Part shown: positions 22,689 to 33,762 of the stretch, piece after piece | Layout: the number at the start of each line of letters is the position of its first letter | Numbering within the stretch: the stretch's first letter is position 1 | Source: Paguma larvata | Lineage: Eukaryota > Chordata > Mammalia > Carnivora > Viverridae | DNA length: 64,000 bases | NCBI GenBank assembly: GCA_030068075.1 | Contig: CM057835.1 | Coordinates: 70,943,895-71,007,894, forward strand | Direction: 5' to 3' | Program-made: the position numbers and the translations under genes | Notes under the pieces: generated by a model | The model's input: only the letters and a program-made list of their open reading frames with translations | Database searches by the model: none | Told to the model about the DNA's origin: nothing

Positions 22689-24012
22689 GTGAGTCTCATC
22701 TTCTCCCGCTCTCTCTGCTCTCCAAGACATTTGGGCAATTTTCTGCTATCTTTTTTCTTTCTGTGCCTTTTCTCAACTTGGTCACTCTTTCATTTGGAAC
22801 CCCAGGCCCTGGGACCCTGATCTCCTTCCTTCCCTCTACAGACTGACCTGCTTGCTCCTTTGGTCATCATAACCCCTCCCCTACTACCTGAAAAGCAAAG
22901 GATGGTCGAGATGACCTAAAAGTTCATCTATCTGTCTGCCAGGGCCATCCTGGGTCCTATTTGTGCTCCGTTATGTCCACTTCTGTAAGGTTTCCTGTTG
23001 GACAATCCTGTCTCTGGGAGTCACTAATGGTCCTCATATAAAAAGGAAGAGAGAACAGGGAGCACTGAGAAAGGTGATCATATGGAGCATTTACAGGGAC
23101 ATGGCATCTTCAGGGCCAAGGCTGAGGACACAAACGAAAAGATTCAGGACAGGCCCCAACACTCAGGGACTTAGGGTCTGGAGTCAGTAATAGTGCGTGT
23201 GGAGCTCCCCCAGGTCTAGTGGGGCTGGCATGTAGAGTCCTGAATTGACCTTGAAATTCAGACAAACTTGCCAGAGGTAGGATGGAGCCTGTTGGAGTAT
23301 ACTCCAAAGAAAGGGTAACGGAATGAGAGGATGTGAGACATGGGTGGACTCTTGAGTGCCTGCAGGACACACACCTGCAACAAAGAGAGGAGATTCTATG
23401 GCATGAAGGATCTAGTTATATGACTGATTTTCAGGATATGGGGAGTGGGGCTGCAGAAAAACTAGAATGAGAGAGATATAAGGCCAGGCAGACAGATTCT
23501 GTATGACCTGCAAGGATGCTACTCCATCAGGGACAGCCAATGAGAGACACATTTGGTTAATAACAGGCCTCTTAGGACAAAGACCCTCACTTTCCCAGCA
23601 CAGAAGTGTCAGGTCAGAATGGTTCACAGGATGAGTTAACAGGAGGTTCATAAAGGTCATATCATCACCCTGGACACAGACAGACAAACGTAGAGCTGAG
23701 ATAGACACTGTCAGAATATCAGAGAAGGCAGGACCAGGACAATGAGAGTTTGATGTCTGTGTAGGAAGGAAGGTTCCAGGAGAGTCTTGGGATGGGTGGT
23801 GACAGGAATCCACCTCAAAGGTTCCCAGCACAAGTGGGGAGTTGACTGAGGAACACCTTAACCCACCCCACCTGGCACAGACCCACAGAAACAGAGTGGG
23901 AACTGGGGGCCTGAGTGGATGCTCGGGTACCTCTACCACATGAAGACAGAGGTCAAGAGACCCCATGGTGGATGATGAGCCTCTAACCTCTTGCACCTCC
24001 CCTACCCCACAG
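22689..24012 (+). other. J4-C4 intron
   Basis: 1324 bases. It has no SINE, no internal duplication and no splice-donor-like motif at the expected -160 position. The minus-strand frame at 23412-24017 is long but has no recognisable domain. Confidence 0.7.
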
Positions 24013-24330
24013 GTCAACCCAAATCACCACCTTCTGTCATGCTCTTCCCACCGTCCCCTGAGAAGCTTAGCACCAATAAACCACCCTGGTGTGCTTCATC
24101 AGTGACTTCTACTCCAGTGGCTTGACAGTGGCCTGGAAGGCAGATGACACCCCCATCACCGAGGGCATGGAGACCACCAAGCCCTCCAAACAGAGCAACA
24201 GCAAGTACACAGACAGCAGCTTCCTGAGCCTGTCACCTGACCAGTGGAAATCTCACAGTTGAGTCACCTACCAGGTCACACACGAGGGGACACCATGGAG
24301 AAGAGGGTGGTCCCTACAGAGTGCTCTCAG
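24013..24330 (+). pseudogene. IGLC: C4: Ig lambda constant pseudogene
   Basis: Aligns over the whole constant exon (318 nt) and keeps the acceptor at 24011-24012, but is broken several ways. A one-base loss at about 24076-24080 (…aataaaccaccc) shifts the frame just before Cys28. A TGA lies at about 24261. The Cys87 codon has become TAC (…cctaccag). A second one-base loss lies near 24291, and the normal TAG stop has become CAG. No product is possible. This leaves J4 without a working local C. Confidence 0.92.
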
Positions 24331-24465
24331 GTCCCTGAGATCCCCAGTCATAGGGGCCTTATTATCCAGACACCTCTTCCACAGCTCTCCATGTACCCCA
24401 AGTTTCTGCCTAGGATCAGCCCAGATCAGACATGTCACACACCCTCCCTGTTTCTACTTGTGCCC

Positions 24466-24471
24466 AATAAA
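24466..24471 (+). terminator. C4 polyadenylation signal AATAAA
   Basis: AATAAA persists 136 bases after the pseudogene's end. Confidence 0.75.
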
Positions 24472-27400
24472 ACCTTATCTTTATCATCGATATTTCTGAT
24501 GTGGTTTTCTGCCTCCTTGTGTCTTTGGGTTGAAAACTCAATAAGGAAGGGACGGTTATGTCATGAGAGCCCATTCATCCATTGTCCCACTAACCTCTCC
24601 ACTAGGGTGCTAGTGGGAGCTGTGACCCAGGCAGGAATGGTCCTGTGGGTCAGGCCCCAAGGACTTGCCACCTAGGAAGGGAGTAGGATTCATTGAGAGG
24701 TACCAGGAGTCCTGAGGGCTGACCAGGAAGAAATTAAGTGGGCCACGGGTGAGGCTGAAATACACAGAAGCAGTGGGTTTGTGTTCAGGTCTGTGGGGAC
24801 TCAGGTTCAGGCTAAAGTTGACACTAGCAGGGGGCTCAGCCCCAGTGAAGACTGTCCAGAATTGAAATCTAATCAGGGAGAGATTACTTTAGGGTTTATT
24901 AGAGCAAGTCATGTCAGCCTGCATGACCAGGGGACATGGGAAAACTGGGTCAGTGAGAAAGGTCACCATTCTGGTCATGCAAGGGGTATCCATTGTTCCT
25001 AGGAGATAAAACCAACACAAATTCCAGAGTAGAAGCAGGCTGGGGCAGACTAGACTAGATCAGGAAATGCTAAGTATGACCTGAAGGCTCAGCAAGGTCA
25101 GGCTTCCCCTCGGACACAGCACCCCCGAACCGGCCTGCCCACAGGACCCCCTCCACCTCCCTCACATGGCTCTGCCCTCAGTGAACCCATGGCCTTCTGT
25201 CAGAGACACACTCACTACCAGGTCTTGAGGCACATGAGTTCAGCCTTACAGAGCTGCCAGCCTGACAGTTTCCATCAGTCCACAGCACCTACACTATCTC
25301 AGGTCTCCCTGTCTGTACTCCAGCCCATCAGGGACAAGGAGCTGCCTTCACCAGAGCAGAAAGGAAGCCAGGACATCCCAGGGACAGAGGTTTCAAGGAA
25401 AGTGTGTTCTGGGCCATAATGGAGAAGAAGTAGGGGCTTACCCAGTCAACACTACCCCAAATCACAGCCCAGCAGGTGGGGAAAATATTTGGGGGTCTTG
25501 ATGTCCCACGGCACCAATCCGACCACACTCATGAACTTGAATGAAGTTCATGAAGGAGGGACCATCCAGGTGTCGGCCATCTCCAGGAGTCTAGTGATAG
25601 AATGACAGAAACCACCCCATCATTGGTGCTGCCCCTACACTAATGCTCCATTATTTCCTTGTAAGTTTTTATTGTGGAAAACTTTGAACACAAAAATAAG
25701 GAGGCAGGTGAATAAGAATACCTCCATGTTCCCACCAACTAGGCCCCCAAATCATCAATTTACTGATCTTGCTGACCCACCCTCAACAGAATCAATTTCT
25801 CTTGTGCAGTATTCTGAAGCAAATTTCAGATACCATACCTTTTCATCTAGAAACATTTCATTATTGTCCTGAAATATAAGGAACTAAAAGGTAACTACAA
25901 TATCATTATCAAACCTCAATAAGTCCTTTACATCAAAAAAGAGTTTTCTCATCAAATGTCTCTTAATTGTTAGAAATATATTTACTTGGTTGTACTCTGG
26001 GTGCTGTTATCATTGGAGGCTTCTCCTTTTCCTTATATGAAGGTTAAATTGAGTTTCATGCTGTGATTTGATGGATGTGCCTTCAGGCCTGTTGGTCTGG
26101 AAGTTTCCTCCTAAATCACTCTAAATTTGCCTTGCAAGGAAGTGGCTGCATAGGCTGAGCTGCTGGTCCTGGGACTCTCCCAAGATCTTCATATAGACAA
26201 GACATCCCTGAGCTCTACCTGAGCTGTTCTCTCTGCTTTGAGTGCCAACAAAGTGATTCTGACATATAAAGGATTGACAGGATGCAGGTGTGACATTTTG
26301 GCAAGACCACCTACTAGCATGGTTGGCTACTTCCGTCCAAGAGCCCACATGACATCATAGCTCCTTGCATGAGGTTAGCATCCCTGGACGCTCCAATCCC
26401 AGGTTCATCCAATGGGATGGAATGCCGAGTGCATTATTTCAGGTCTGTCCTCCTTCCTCTTGAGATGTCCACTATTACCCCACAAAGAGAAGTCTTTTAG
26501 ATGTTCTTTACTCTCCCAGGAATATAATTCATATTTTGATAATATATATGTTACATATACAAATGATTGGCCTTTCCATTAATGGGCACTTTACACAATA
26601 ATAACCTGGTCCCTGCTATCTTCTGAAGGGAAACAATGACTATTTAATATCATGGGGACTCCTAGGATGAAAATATACATGATGTGCTCAAATCTACTAT
26701 GGTTATAGCTCCTCTGTGATGACAATGTCCTACCTTAGCCCACTGGGAACCTCATTGGGTGGCCCTGGGATCTTCCAGAATCAGCCCAGTAGGCCTCAGT
26801 GACGTCCTGCTCTCTGTTATAACAATATATTCTAGTCCCTTCTCGTGCCTCTGTCACAGGCCTAAAATGGACCATTTACCCCCAGTAGCCTGGTTCCTTC
26901 TAGTGGGAGGTAGGATTTAGGGTCCACAACTGAGATGTTGGCCCACATCTTGTTTTGGAATAAGACCCTGCCAGACACAGACAAAAATAGCTGAGACACT
27001 GAAGGGTGACAATGAACACTTCAATGATATCCCTGAACACTGAAGCTGGCATTTTCTACTGGAAGCAGACAAGGCCTTCCTACAGAGGCCTTTCATAAAT
27101 TAGGATAATCTCTGGAAAGAAGGAATGAGACCCCAGAGTCTCAGTTAGAGTCAAATTGAGGACTTTTATGGCCAATCTCTTCCTGGGCCAACCTGCCCTT
27201 CCTGTGTGGGAATGGGGACATCTGAGGATGCCTCCTGCCCTTGCCCTGTCCTCTCAGCAAGGGATCATGTTCCATCAACTCCATATAGAAGACAAACCCT
27301 CTTCTCTTCGAGGCAACTTCACTCCTTAGGGAGTCGAATGGCCTGCTATAAACTCATTCACAATATTGGTGAGAGTGATGAGAAAACCTTACCCAACCTG

Positions 27401-27551
27401 CCCGCTGACTTGGAGAACCTGCCTTTCAAAGAATCCTGCTGCTGGGCCAGGGGTTACCTGTCCTGCTATGTGCTCAGGATCACAAGACGGACATATGTGC
27501 CCTCACTGAGCAGACGCCAGCCTTGGGCAATGGCCCCCACTTCCTCTGTCA
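24472..27551. other. C4 to J5 intergenic spacer
   Basis: Non-coding. A diverged member of the spacer family, with the old repeat at about 25650-25950 and an AT-rich patch at 26530-26580. No gene seen. The 183-codon frame at 27206-27757 is read-through into J5, not a gene. Confidence 0.7.
25650..25950. repeat. Old interspersed repeat, copy 4 of 7
   Basis: More diverged copy of the 8560-8870 element. Confidence 0.45.
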
Positions 27552-27563
27552 CAGCTGCAGTTG
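27552..27563 (+). promoter_or_regulatory. Paired E-box upstream of J5
   Basis: CAGCTGCAGTTG, 42 bases before the J5 nonamer. The second box is CAGTTG rather than CAGGTG. Confidence 0.45.
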
Positions 27564-27605
27564 GTGGCGGCCTCCTGAAGGGCGGAGCAGGGCCAACCAG
27601 GGAGG

Positions 27606-27633
27606 GATTTTTGTGCAATCCTGTGTCACTGTG
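27606..27633 (+). other. J5 recombination signal (12-RSS)
   Basis: Nonamer gatttttgt, 12-base spacer, consensus heptamer cactgtg. With J1, one of only two J segments with the exact heptamer. Confidence 0.87.
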
Positions 27634-27671
27634 TGGGTTTTTTGGTGAAGGGACCCGGCTGACCATCATAG
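27634..27671 (+). CDS. IGLJ: Ig lambda joining segment J5
   Basis: 38 nt, GFFGEGTRLTII plus G, donor GTGAGT at 27672. FGEG satisfies the FGxG bulge. It pairs with the intact C5, 1268 bases downstream, the shortest J-C intron in the array. Likely functional. Confidence 0.9.
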
Positions 27672-28939
27672 GTGAGTCTCTTCTCCCCATTTATCTGCTT
27701 TCCCAAAGATTTAGGAAACTTCCTGCTGTGTCTGGTCTGTCTCTGGGTCTCCTTTGAGCTCCTGCTCAGACTTATCCCAAACCTGGGCCCAGGGGCCCTG
27801 GCACCTTCCTTTCGCACTGTAATCCCTGCTTGCCTCAGCCATGACCTCAGAAGGGGCTGCACCAGGCTCCCAACCTGGACAGGAGCATGTTGGGGCCCTA
27901 AGACTTGTTCTTGTCTGCTTCCTGTGGGTCACCTTTGTCTGTGGGGTCATTAGGAGCTCTTATCTCAAGATCAAAAGTGGCACTCAGTGTAACCATAAGG
28001 AGACTTCAGACGGTTGAGGCAAAGGACACACAGGGCAGAGGTTCAGGGAAGGTCCTCCGGGTTGTGCAACTGAGGATCGAAAATGGGAATGCTGCAGGGG
28101 TAGAGGGGCTCCCTGGGTTTCTGTGGGGCTACAGGGAAAGTGCTGAGCTTGCCTAGAAGTCAGAGAACCATGCAAAGGAAACCAGGAAAAAGGACAAGGC
28201 TCTGATTGCCAGTAAACCAGGTCCTTTAAAGAGCAGAGTGTCGTAGGTAAGAGAGGATCCTAAATCTTTGCAGGACTGTCTTTCAAACCCTTGAATTCCT
28301 CAGTGAAAGAAGAGCTGACCCCACACTGTGAGACCTCTACTGATTTGGCCAGTTAGCAGGGTAGGTACAGAGGAGGCCAATAAGGAATATTAGTTAGGGG
28401 AAACTCAAGCGTGGGCACAGACACTCTCTCCAATCACCTAGGATCCTGACTCATTAGAGCCCCCAGGATAGACAGATTTGGGTAAAAACAGATCCCTCAG
28501 GGCAAATTCCCAGAGGTTCAAGAGCAAAACGGTAAAGAAATGTTGCCATATTGACTCTACCAGACAACAGAGAACTCACATCACTGAGTCTGGGGTCAGA
28601 CAGAGAGACAGTGCCTAAGAAAATCATCAGTATTTAAGGAGGAGACAGGCACAGGAGAGTGAGGGTCAGAAGTCTGTTTAAAAAGCCAGGGTCCAGGGGG
28701 TGTCTCAGGAAAGGTGATGGCAGCTGTCCAAGCACAGGGTTTCCCAGGACAGATGGAGTGCTGTTAGAAAAACAGCCCCACTTGCCTCCTGAGCATTAAC
28801 CATGGGAACCTGAGTGCTCTCTCAACTAGAGGGACTAATCTGGAATTGGAGACCCTCACCTACCTCAAACACTAGGTCAGGGGCTCTGAGCATGGACACC
28901 TTACCTCAGCCCTCCTGCCCCTCCACTACTATTCCACAG
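27672..28939 (+). other. J5-C5 intron
   Basis: 1268 bases. It has no SINE, no internal duplication and no splice-donor-like motif near -160. In layout it goes with J4-C4, which marks cassettes 4 and 5 as a separate lineage. Confidence 0.7.
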
Positions 28940-29259
28940 GTCAGCCCAAGTCCACACCCTCGGTCACCCTCTTCCCTCCTTCTGCTGAGGAGCTCAGCGC
29001 CAACAAGGCCACCCTGGTGTGCCTCATCAGTGACTTCTACCCCAGTGGCTTGACGGTGGCCTGGAAGGCGGATGGCACCCCTGTCACCCAGGGCGTGGAG
29101 ACCACCAAGCCCTCCAAACAGAGCAACAACAAGTACGCGGCCAGCAGCTACCTGAGCCTGTCACCTGCCCAGTGGAAATCTCGCAGCAGCTACACCTGCC
29201 AGGTCACACATGCGGGGAGCACTGTAGAGAAGAATGTGGTCCCCGCAGAGTGCTCTTAG
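28940..29259 (+). CDS. IGLC: Ig lambda constant exon C5
   Basis: Complete 320-nt exon, 106-residue domain with Cys28, Trp42, Cys87 and Cys105. Acceptor at 28938-28939, TAG at 29257-29259. It differs from C6-C12 at Thr6, Leu38 and AGSTVEK (others EGNTVEK). The exon is very like C3 and C6-C12, although its introns and flanks belong to the 4/5 and 2/5 families, so the exon was probably homogenised by conversion. The poly(A) hexamer is altered (AATAAT), which may lower expression. Confidence 0.95.
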
Positions 29260-29396
29260 GTCCCCGACACTGTCAGGGATGGGGGCCTTCCTTACCCATA
29301 TACCCCTTACTCAGCTCACTATGTATCCCTGAAAAACAACCCCTGGATCAGCTCAGCCAGGAAGGTCACACACCCTCCCTGATTCTATATGTGCTC

Positions 29397-29402
29397 AATA
29401 AT
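29397..29402 (+). terminator. C5 altered polyadenylation signal AATAAT
   Basis: At the position where C1-C3 have AATAAA, C5 reads AATAAT. I saw no canonical AATAAA in the next ~100 bases. Confidence 0.6.
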
Positions 29403-30821
29403 GACTTTAGCACTTATCATTGACATTTCTGATGTGTATTTTCTATTCATCATGTCTCTGGGGTAAACCTCAGTAATTAGAGAGGGACACTTAGGAAGTG
29501 AGAACCTGTTTACCCATTATCCCTGTGCACTTGTCAGCCATGACCTGAGGAGCGGATTGTCCTGTGGGCAACTCAAAGGTTGCAGTCCTTGTCCTCATGG
29601 GAATGGAGAAGGGTCAATTGAGAATGAATGGGATACCAGTGGGAATCAGGCAGAAAGAAGGAGGGTCCCAGGAACAATGGGACTCTATTCAGATTTGCAG
29701 GTGATCGGTGAGGCTCAGGGTAACCCTGGAAGTGGCTGGAAACTCAGTCATGAAATTCTGGACACCAGACACATTAGCATATGATTGAATTACAGATGGA
29801 GCTGCTGATGTCAGCCTGCATAAAGTGAGGGCACAGAAGAAGAGGGTCATTGAGAAAGGGTACCAACCCAGGCACAGAAAGGCCTGCCAATGGTTGTTCC
29901 AAAGATGGTATCAATTCAAATTCAGAAAGAGAGTTAAGGGCAGGCCAGACCAACCAGAGGCCCATGTCAGGCCAGACTTCCCCAGGGACTCAGCAACCCG
30001 ACACCAGGCTCCCAGGACTCCTCCAGGCTCCAACACTGTGGCCGTGTACAGAGTGCACCTGTGGCTTTGTGTCATGAACACACTCACTGCAGGGCCTGAG
30101 GCATTCATGTCAGCCTCTCAGAGGTGCAGGTCATGCTCACTCTGCCAGTCCTCCAGTCCTAGGTTTGTCCGATACCCTCTCTGAGCCTCCAGCTCATCAG
30201 GGTCAGGGAGCTGTCTTCACCAAACATGCTGGAGCATAGGACTGCCCCGGGACACAGCTACCAAGGGCAATGTGCTCTGGGCCAACAGTAGGTCAGAGAA
30301 TAGGAGCCCCCAAGGAACTTCTTCCCAACCAACATCCTCCAAATCTACCTAGGAGATGACAGAAACATGGGGATCAACATCTGCCTGAACCCATTTCACA
30401 GATAGGAAAACTAAGACCCTACGGAAAAAGCAGACCCCTCAGGACTCCCTCATCTCAGTGGTCCTGCTGAGTAGAATGAGACCATCCATCCTACCTCGAG
30501 CTATTGCCACACTCTTCTATTTATTGTTTTAAGTGTTCATTATGAAGATTTGAGTACACAAACTGAAGGCAGGAAAGAAAAAGGAAAACCCCTGTGTTCT
30601 TAGCAACTAGGTGACAGAGTCTCAGGTGACCTAGTCAGAACAGAATAACTCCTCTCTTATGTATCATTTTGAAGCAAATTCAAGATCATATTGTTTATTC
30701 TGTATATAATTCATTTGCGAACAGGATACATAGGACCTGAGAAGTAACTACAACATCAATATCAAATCTAAGCAGAAGCCATCCGTAACTTCTTAATATC
30801 AAAACAATAGTTTGTGATAAC
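29403..30821. other. C5 3' flank
   Basis: Non-coding. Matches the C2 3' flank (12436-13860), including the old repeat at about 30525-30815. It ends abruptly at the L1 5' end. Confidence 0.7.
30525..30815. repeat. Old interspersed repeat, copy 5 of 7
   Basis: Nearest relative is the copy at 13550-13860. Confidence 0.45.
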
Positions 30822-30833
30822 AGGAGGAGAGAC

Positions 30834-30844
30834 CAAGATGGCGG
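30834..30844 (+). promoter_or_regulatory. YY1-type site at the L1 5' end
   Basis: caagatggcgg, a match to the YY1 core (AAGATGGCGG), within ~15 bases of the L1 start. In human L1 a YY1 site at this place sets the transcription start. Confidence 0.65.
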
Positions 30845-31307
30845 AGGAGTAGGGAGGCCCAAAGTTTCCCTTGTTTTTGAATTGAGAGGGACCGAAACAG
30901 AGAGATTCTCAACTCCAAGAACCTGGCAGAAAAGGTGTGGCAGCCTACAAGGAACGCAAGAAACATAGACAACGCCCTAGGACTGTGAGTCTAATCGAGA
31001 ATGGACAAAACGAACTCGGGAAACTGAGCTGGGGGGAGGGTGAGCCGGGGACAGCGAGGAAAGTGCCCAACATCCGAAAGAGAGGGCCAGAGAGGGGGAG
31101 ACCACCACCATCCTGCCCCTAAAGACAGGGCTTAGGAGGAGAAGCTCTGTGTCTAACAGCAGAACCCAGTAGAATTCTCCTTGTGCGGGACCGCGGACGG
31201 AGGCACAGTCAGCCTGCCCGGCCCAGAGTTGCTCAGCCGCCAGCAGCGTGGGGAGGGAGCGACCGCAGACCGCAGCCACTGCTGCCGGCCTCAGCCGGGA
31301 GTGCACG

Positions 31308-31624
31308 CCTGGCGCCACTGCCGCCTCCAGCCCCTGGAGCCAACAACCGCGGGACCGCCGCCGCTGCTGCTGCCCGGGCGGGGAGTGCGCGCTAGTCGCC
31401 GCCGCGCCCCGTGGGAGCGAAAAACCGCTGGGACCACCGCTGCTGCCACCTGAGCAGGGATTGCGGGCTAGTCGCGCCGCCATCCCGTGGGGAGCCGGCG
31501 ACCTGGGACCATTGCAGCTGCCCGCCTGAGCCGGGATTGGGCGCTAGTCGCCGCAGAGGGCCCCGTGGGGTGCGAACAATCGCTGGGACTGCCGTCACCG
31601 CTGTTGCCCGAGTGTGGAGTGCGC
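31308..31624 (+). repeat. CpG-rich tandem monomers in the L1 5'UTR
   Basis: About four diverged units of 76-83 bases (31308-31390, 31391-31466, 31467-31542, 31543-31624). Each carries '…gctgggac…', '…gctgctgcc…' and a closing '…gggat/agtg…gc gctagtcg…' junction. A partial fifth starts at 31625. The layout is like the promoter monomers of rodent L1. Confidence 0.7.
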
Positions 31625-32073
31625 ACAAGTCGCCCTGGCCAGGCGACCGGGAAGCCCTCAGCGCGACCGGTGGGGGGGGGCCTAGTCGCCCGCAGAGCAC
31701 CTCTAACCCTGACACATTTGCAGAAGGTTGAGGGGTGGCAGGCAGGCAGCCGCCCACCTTCCAGTGGACCGCACTGCACCGGTGCCCATAGCAGAGTAAG
31801 GACAGAAACAAGGGGGCGAGTGGAAGCCCAGCAACTGGGAACAAAGGACTGAAGGGACACCATTGTTGTCTTACGGGCCCACAGGCACCAACCCCAGGAA
31901 GTCACTCCCAGAGCCATCCCTGCCTCAGTGGAGACCACTCGCCTACACTAAGCCACGCCCATCCGCGCAGGAGTGACACCTCTTAGCAGGAGATACATAG
32001 GCCAAGTTCAGACCGCTGCGTGGAGTAACTCCAGGGCAACTTCAAGAAACAACCCAAAACACATCCAGCCAAA

Positions 32074-32967
32074 ATGACGAGACGGAAGAATTCTCCTCAA
32101 AAGAATCTACAAGAAGCAGTGACAGCTCAAGAATTAATGAAAACAGATATAAGCAACATAACAGAACATGAATATAGAATGATAATCATAAAACTAATCG
32201 CTGGCCTTGAAAAAAGCTTAGATGAATGCAAGGGGTGCCGCCCGGCAGAGTTCAAGGACCTTAAAAACGGTCAGGAAGAATTAAACAAGACATTGGAAGA
32301 AATACAAGGGAAACTGGAAGCAGCCACAGCACGGATTGAAGAGGTAGAGGAAAGAGTTAGTGCCTTAGAAGATAAAATCATTGAAAAAGAGGAAGCAGAT
32401 AAAAAGGGAGAGAAGCTGATCCAGGAACAGGAAAGGAGAATTCAAGAGCTGAGCGATGCACTCAAAAGAAACAATATCTGTATCATAGGAGTTCCAGAGG
32501 AAGAAGAGAGAGAGAAAGGAGTCGAAGGGGTTGTTGAACAAATCATTGCTGAGAACTTCCCCAACATGAGGAAGGAAACGGGCATGGAAATCCAAGAGGC
32601 ACAGAGAACTCCCCTCAGACGTAACTTGAATAGACCTTCTGCACGGCACATCATAGTGAAGCTGGTAAAATACAAAGATAGGGAGAGAATCCTGAAAGCA
32701 GCTAGGGACAAAAGAACCCTAACATACAAAGGAAGACATATAAGGGTAGTAGCAGACTTATCTACAGAAACTTGGCAAGCCAGAAAGGAATGGCAGGATA
32801 TCTTCAATGTGATGAGCAAGAAGGACATGCAACCAAGAATTCTGTATCCGGCTAGCCTGTCATTCAGAATAGAAGGAGAGATCAAGGTTTTTCCCAACAA
32901 ACAAAAACTGAAAGAATTTATCACAAATAAGCCAGCACTGCAAGAGATCCTGAGGGGCACTCTATGA
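32074..32967 (+). CDS. LINE-1 ORF1 protein, open frame
   Basis: 297 codons without a stop. ORF1p is the trimeric RNA-binding chaperone of the L1 ribonucleoprotein. In order: a basic N-terminus (TRRK), an acidic coiled coil over about residues 60-133 (…LNKTLEEIQGKLEAATARIEE…), an RRM starting near NNICIIGVPE (about 133-141) with the HIIVKLVKYKDRERILKAAR strand-helix (about 192-211), and a C-terminal domain (ADLSTETWQARKEW at about 227-240; …RILYPASLSF…, …ALQEILRGTL). The length fits a complete carnivore ORF1. It is probably not mobile because ORF2 and the tail are gone. The intact frame implies a fairly young insertion. Confidence 0.9.
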   Translation: MTRRKNSPQKNLQEAVTAQELMKTDISNITEHEYRMIIIKLIAGLEKSLDECKGCRPAEFKDLKNGQEELNKTLEEIQGKLEAATARIEEVEERVSALEDKIIEKEEADKKGEKLIQEQERRIQELSDALKRNNICIIGVPEEEEREKGVEGVVEQIIAENFPNMRKETGMEIQEAQRTPLRRNLNRPSARHIIVKLVKYKDRERILKAARDKRTLTYKGRHIRVVADLSTETWQARKEWQDIFNVMSKKDMQPRILYPASLSFRIEGEIKVFPNKQKLKEFITNKPALQEILRGTL

Positions 32968-33012
32968 AGGCAAGGTTGCAAAGAACACAAACTGCCAGGA
33001 ACAGCCTTACAA

Positions 33013-33652
33013 ACAGACTGCCAAATTTCAGCTCAGGGTGAACCTGATCGTCTCAGTGACTGCCTCCCCACTCGGGAATGAACCGCCAGGTTATCCACCT
33101 TACATTCAGCCTACATAGTGCATGACAGCTACCCTCACAGGGCTCAGGGAAAGAGCTAAACAGTTACCACACTACCTTCCAGAAAACCACTCATTGCGGG
33201 GATTCACGAGTTCAGGACACTATAGAAGGGTCTAAATGCCAGGGGAAACATAATTCCACTCCCAAAACTTCCCATTCCTGACCCCAACCTCTACTTCTTT
33301 CTTTGGTGAGGTGGTGGAGGCATATCCAGGACCCTCCTCGGAGTCCCAAGTCTGCAAAGGGTTCCAAGCTCCATCACCGTTGTGCTGAAACAGTCCTGCT
33401 AGCCTCTGCCACAATAACTTCCTCACAAAGACTGAGGAGACCACACAGGGCCTGCCTAAGGATGGCGTTAACTGGGAATTCTAATGCCATACCTATAGAG
33501 GGTCTCTCCACTTCCTCCCCAAGACTAATGATGGATAGAACCTTGAACGCTATATGGAACTGAAATTCCGGGTCCTCAGGGGGCAACCCCATCACAACCC
33601 ATCTGCCCAACCACCACCCGTGACAAGGGGGCTGGGCTCGGGGTCTCCCTTG
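33013..33652. other. J6 upstream flank, left part deleted
   Basis: Begins abruptly at 'agactgccaaatttcagctc', which aligns with 37268 before J7, so the first ~1.3 kb of this flank type is missing. No gene seen. Confidence 0.7.
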
Positions 33653-33664
33653 CAGCTGCAGGTG
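33653..33664 (+). promoter_or_regulatory. Paired E-box upstream of J6
   Basis: CAGCTGCAGGTG, exact, 32 bases before the nonamer. Confidence 0.5.
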
Positions 33665-33696
33665 GGCATGGGTCAGGGGTGGAGGGGCTGACAGAG

Positions 33697-33724
33697 TGTT
33701 TGTGTTCGAGGCTGTATCACAGTG
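33697..33724 (+). other. J6 recombination signal (12-RSS)
   Basis: Nonamer tgtttgtgt (two changes from consensus), 12-base spacer, heptamer cacagtg. The same signal is used by J7, J10 and (with a worse heptamer) J11. Confidence 0.85.
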
Positions 33725-33762
33725 TTTTAAGTTCGGTAGCGGGACCCATCTGACCGTCATCG
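33725..33762 (+). CDS. IGLJ: Ig lambda joining segment J6
   Basis: 38 nt, FKFGSGTHLTVI plus G, donor GTGAGT at 33763. FGSG is accepted for the FGxG bulge. It pairs with intact C6. The nonamer is weaker than in J9/J12, so it may rearrange less often. Confidence 0.9.

Larger units (their letters stand above)
30822..33010 (+). mobile_element. LINE-1 5' half: 5'UTR and ORF1, no ORF2
   Basis: Starts with the L1 5' end (YY1-type motif at +13), then a CpG-rich 5'UTR with tandem monomers, then an open ORF1 (32074-32967). It stops just after ORF1 where ORF2 should begin. There is no poly(A) tail and no visible target-site duplication on the right. Retrotransposition truncates 5' ends, not 3' ends, so the right side was removed by later deletion. 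The right flank (from about 33013) is mid-way into the J6 upstream flank, so IGL spacer was lost too. Confidence 0.9.

Noticed and set aside
23412..24017. 201-codon minus-strand frame upstream of C4
   Set aside because: Lies in a J-C intron, no recognisable domain, not kept in the other introns.
27206..27757. 183-codon plus-strand frame before and through J5
   Set aside because: Chance open frame that reads into J5 and past its splice donor. No known domain, and no match before the other J segments.
31392..31938. Long overlapping minus-strand frames at 31.0-31.9 kb
   Set aside because: Shadows of a GC-rich L1 5'UTR with few stop codons by composition.
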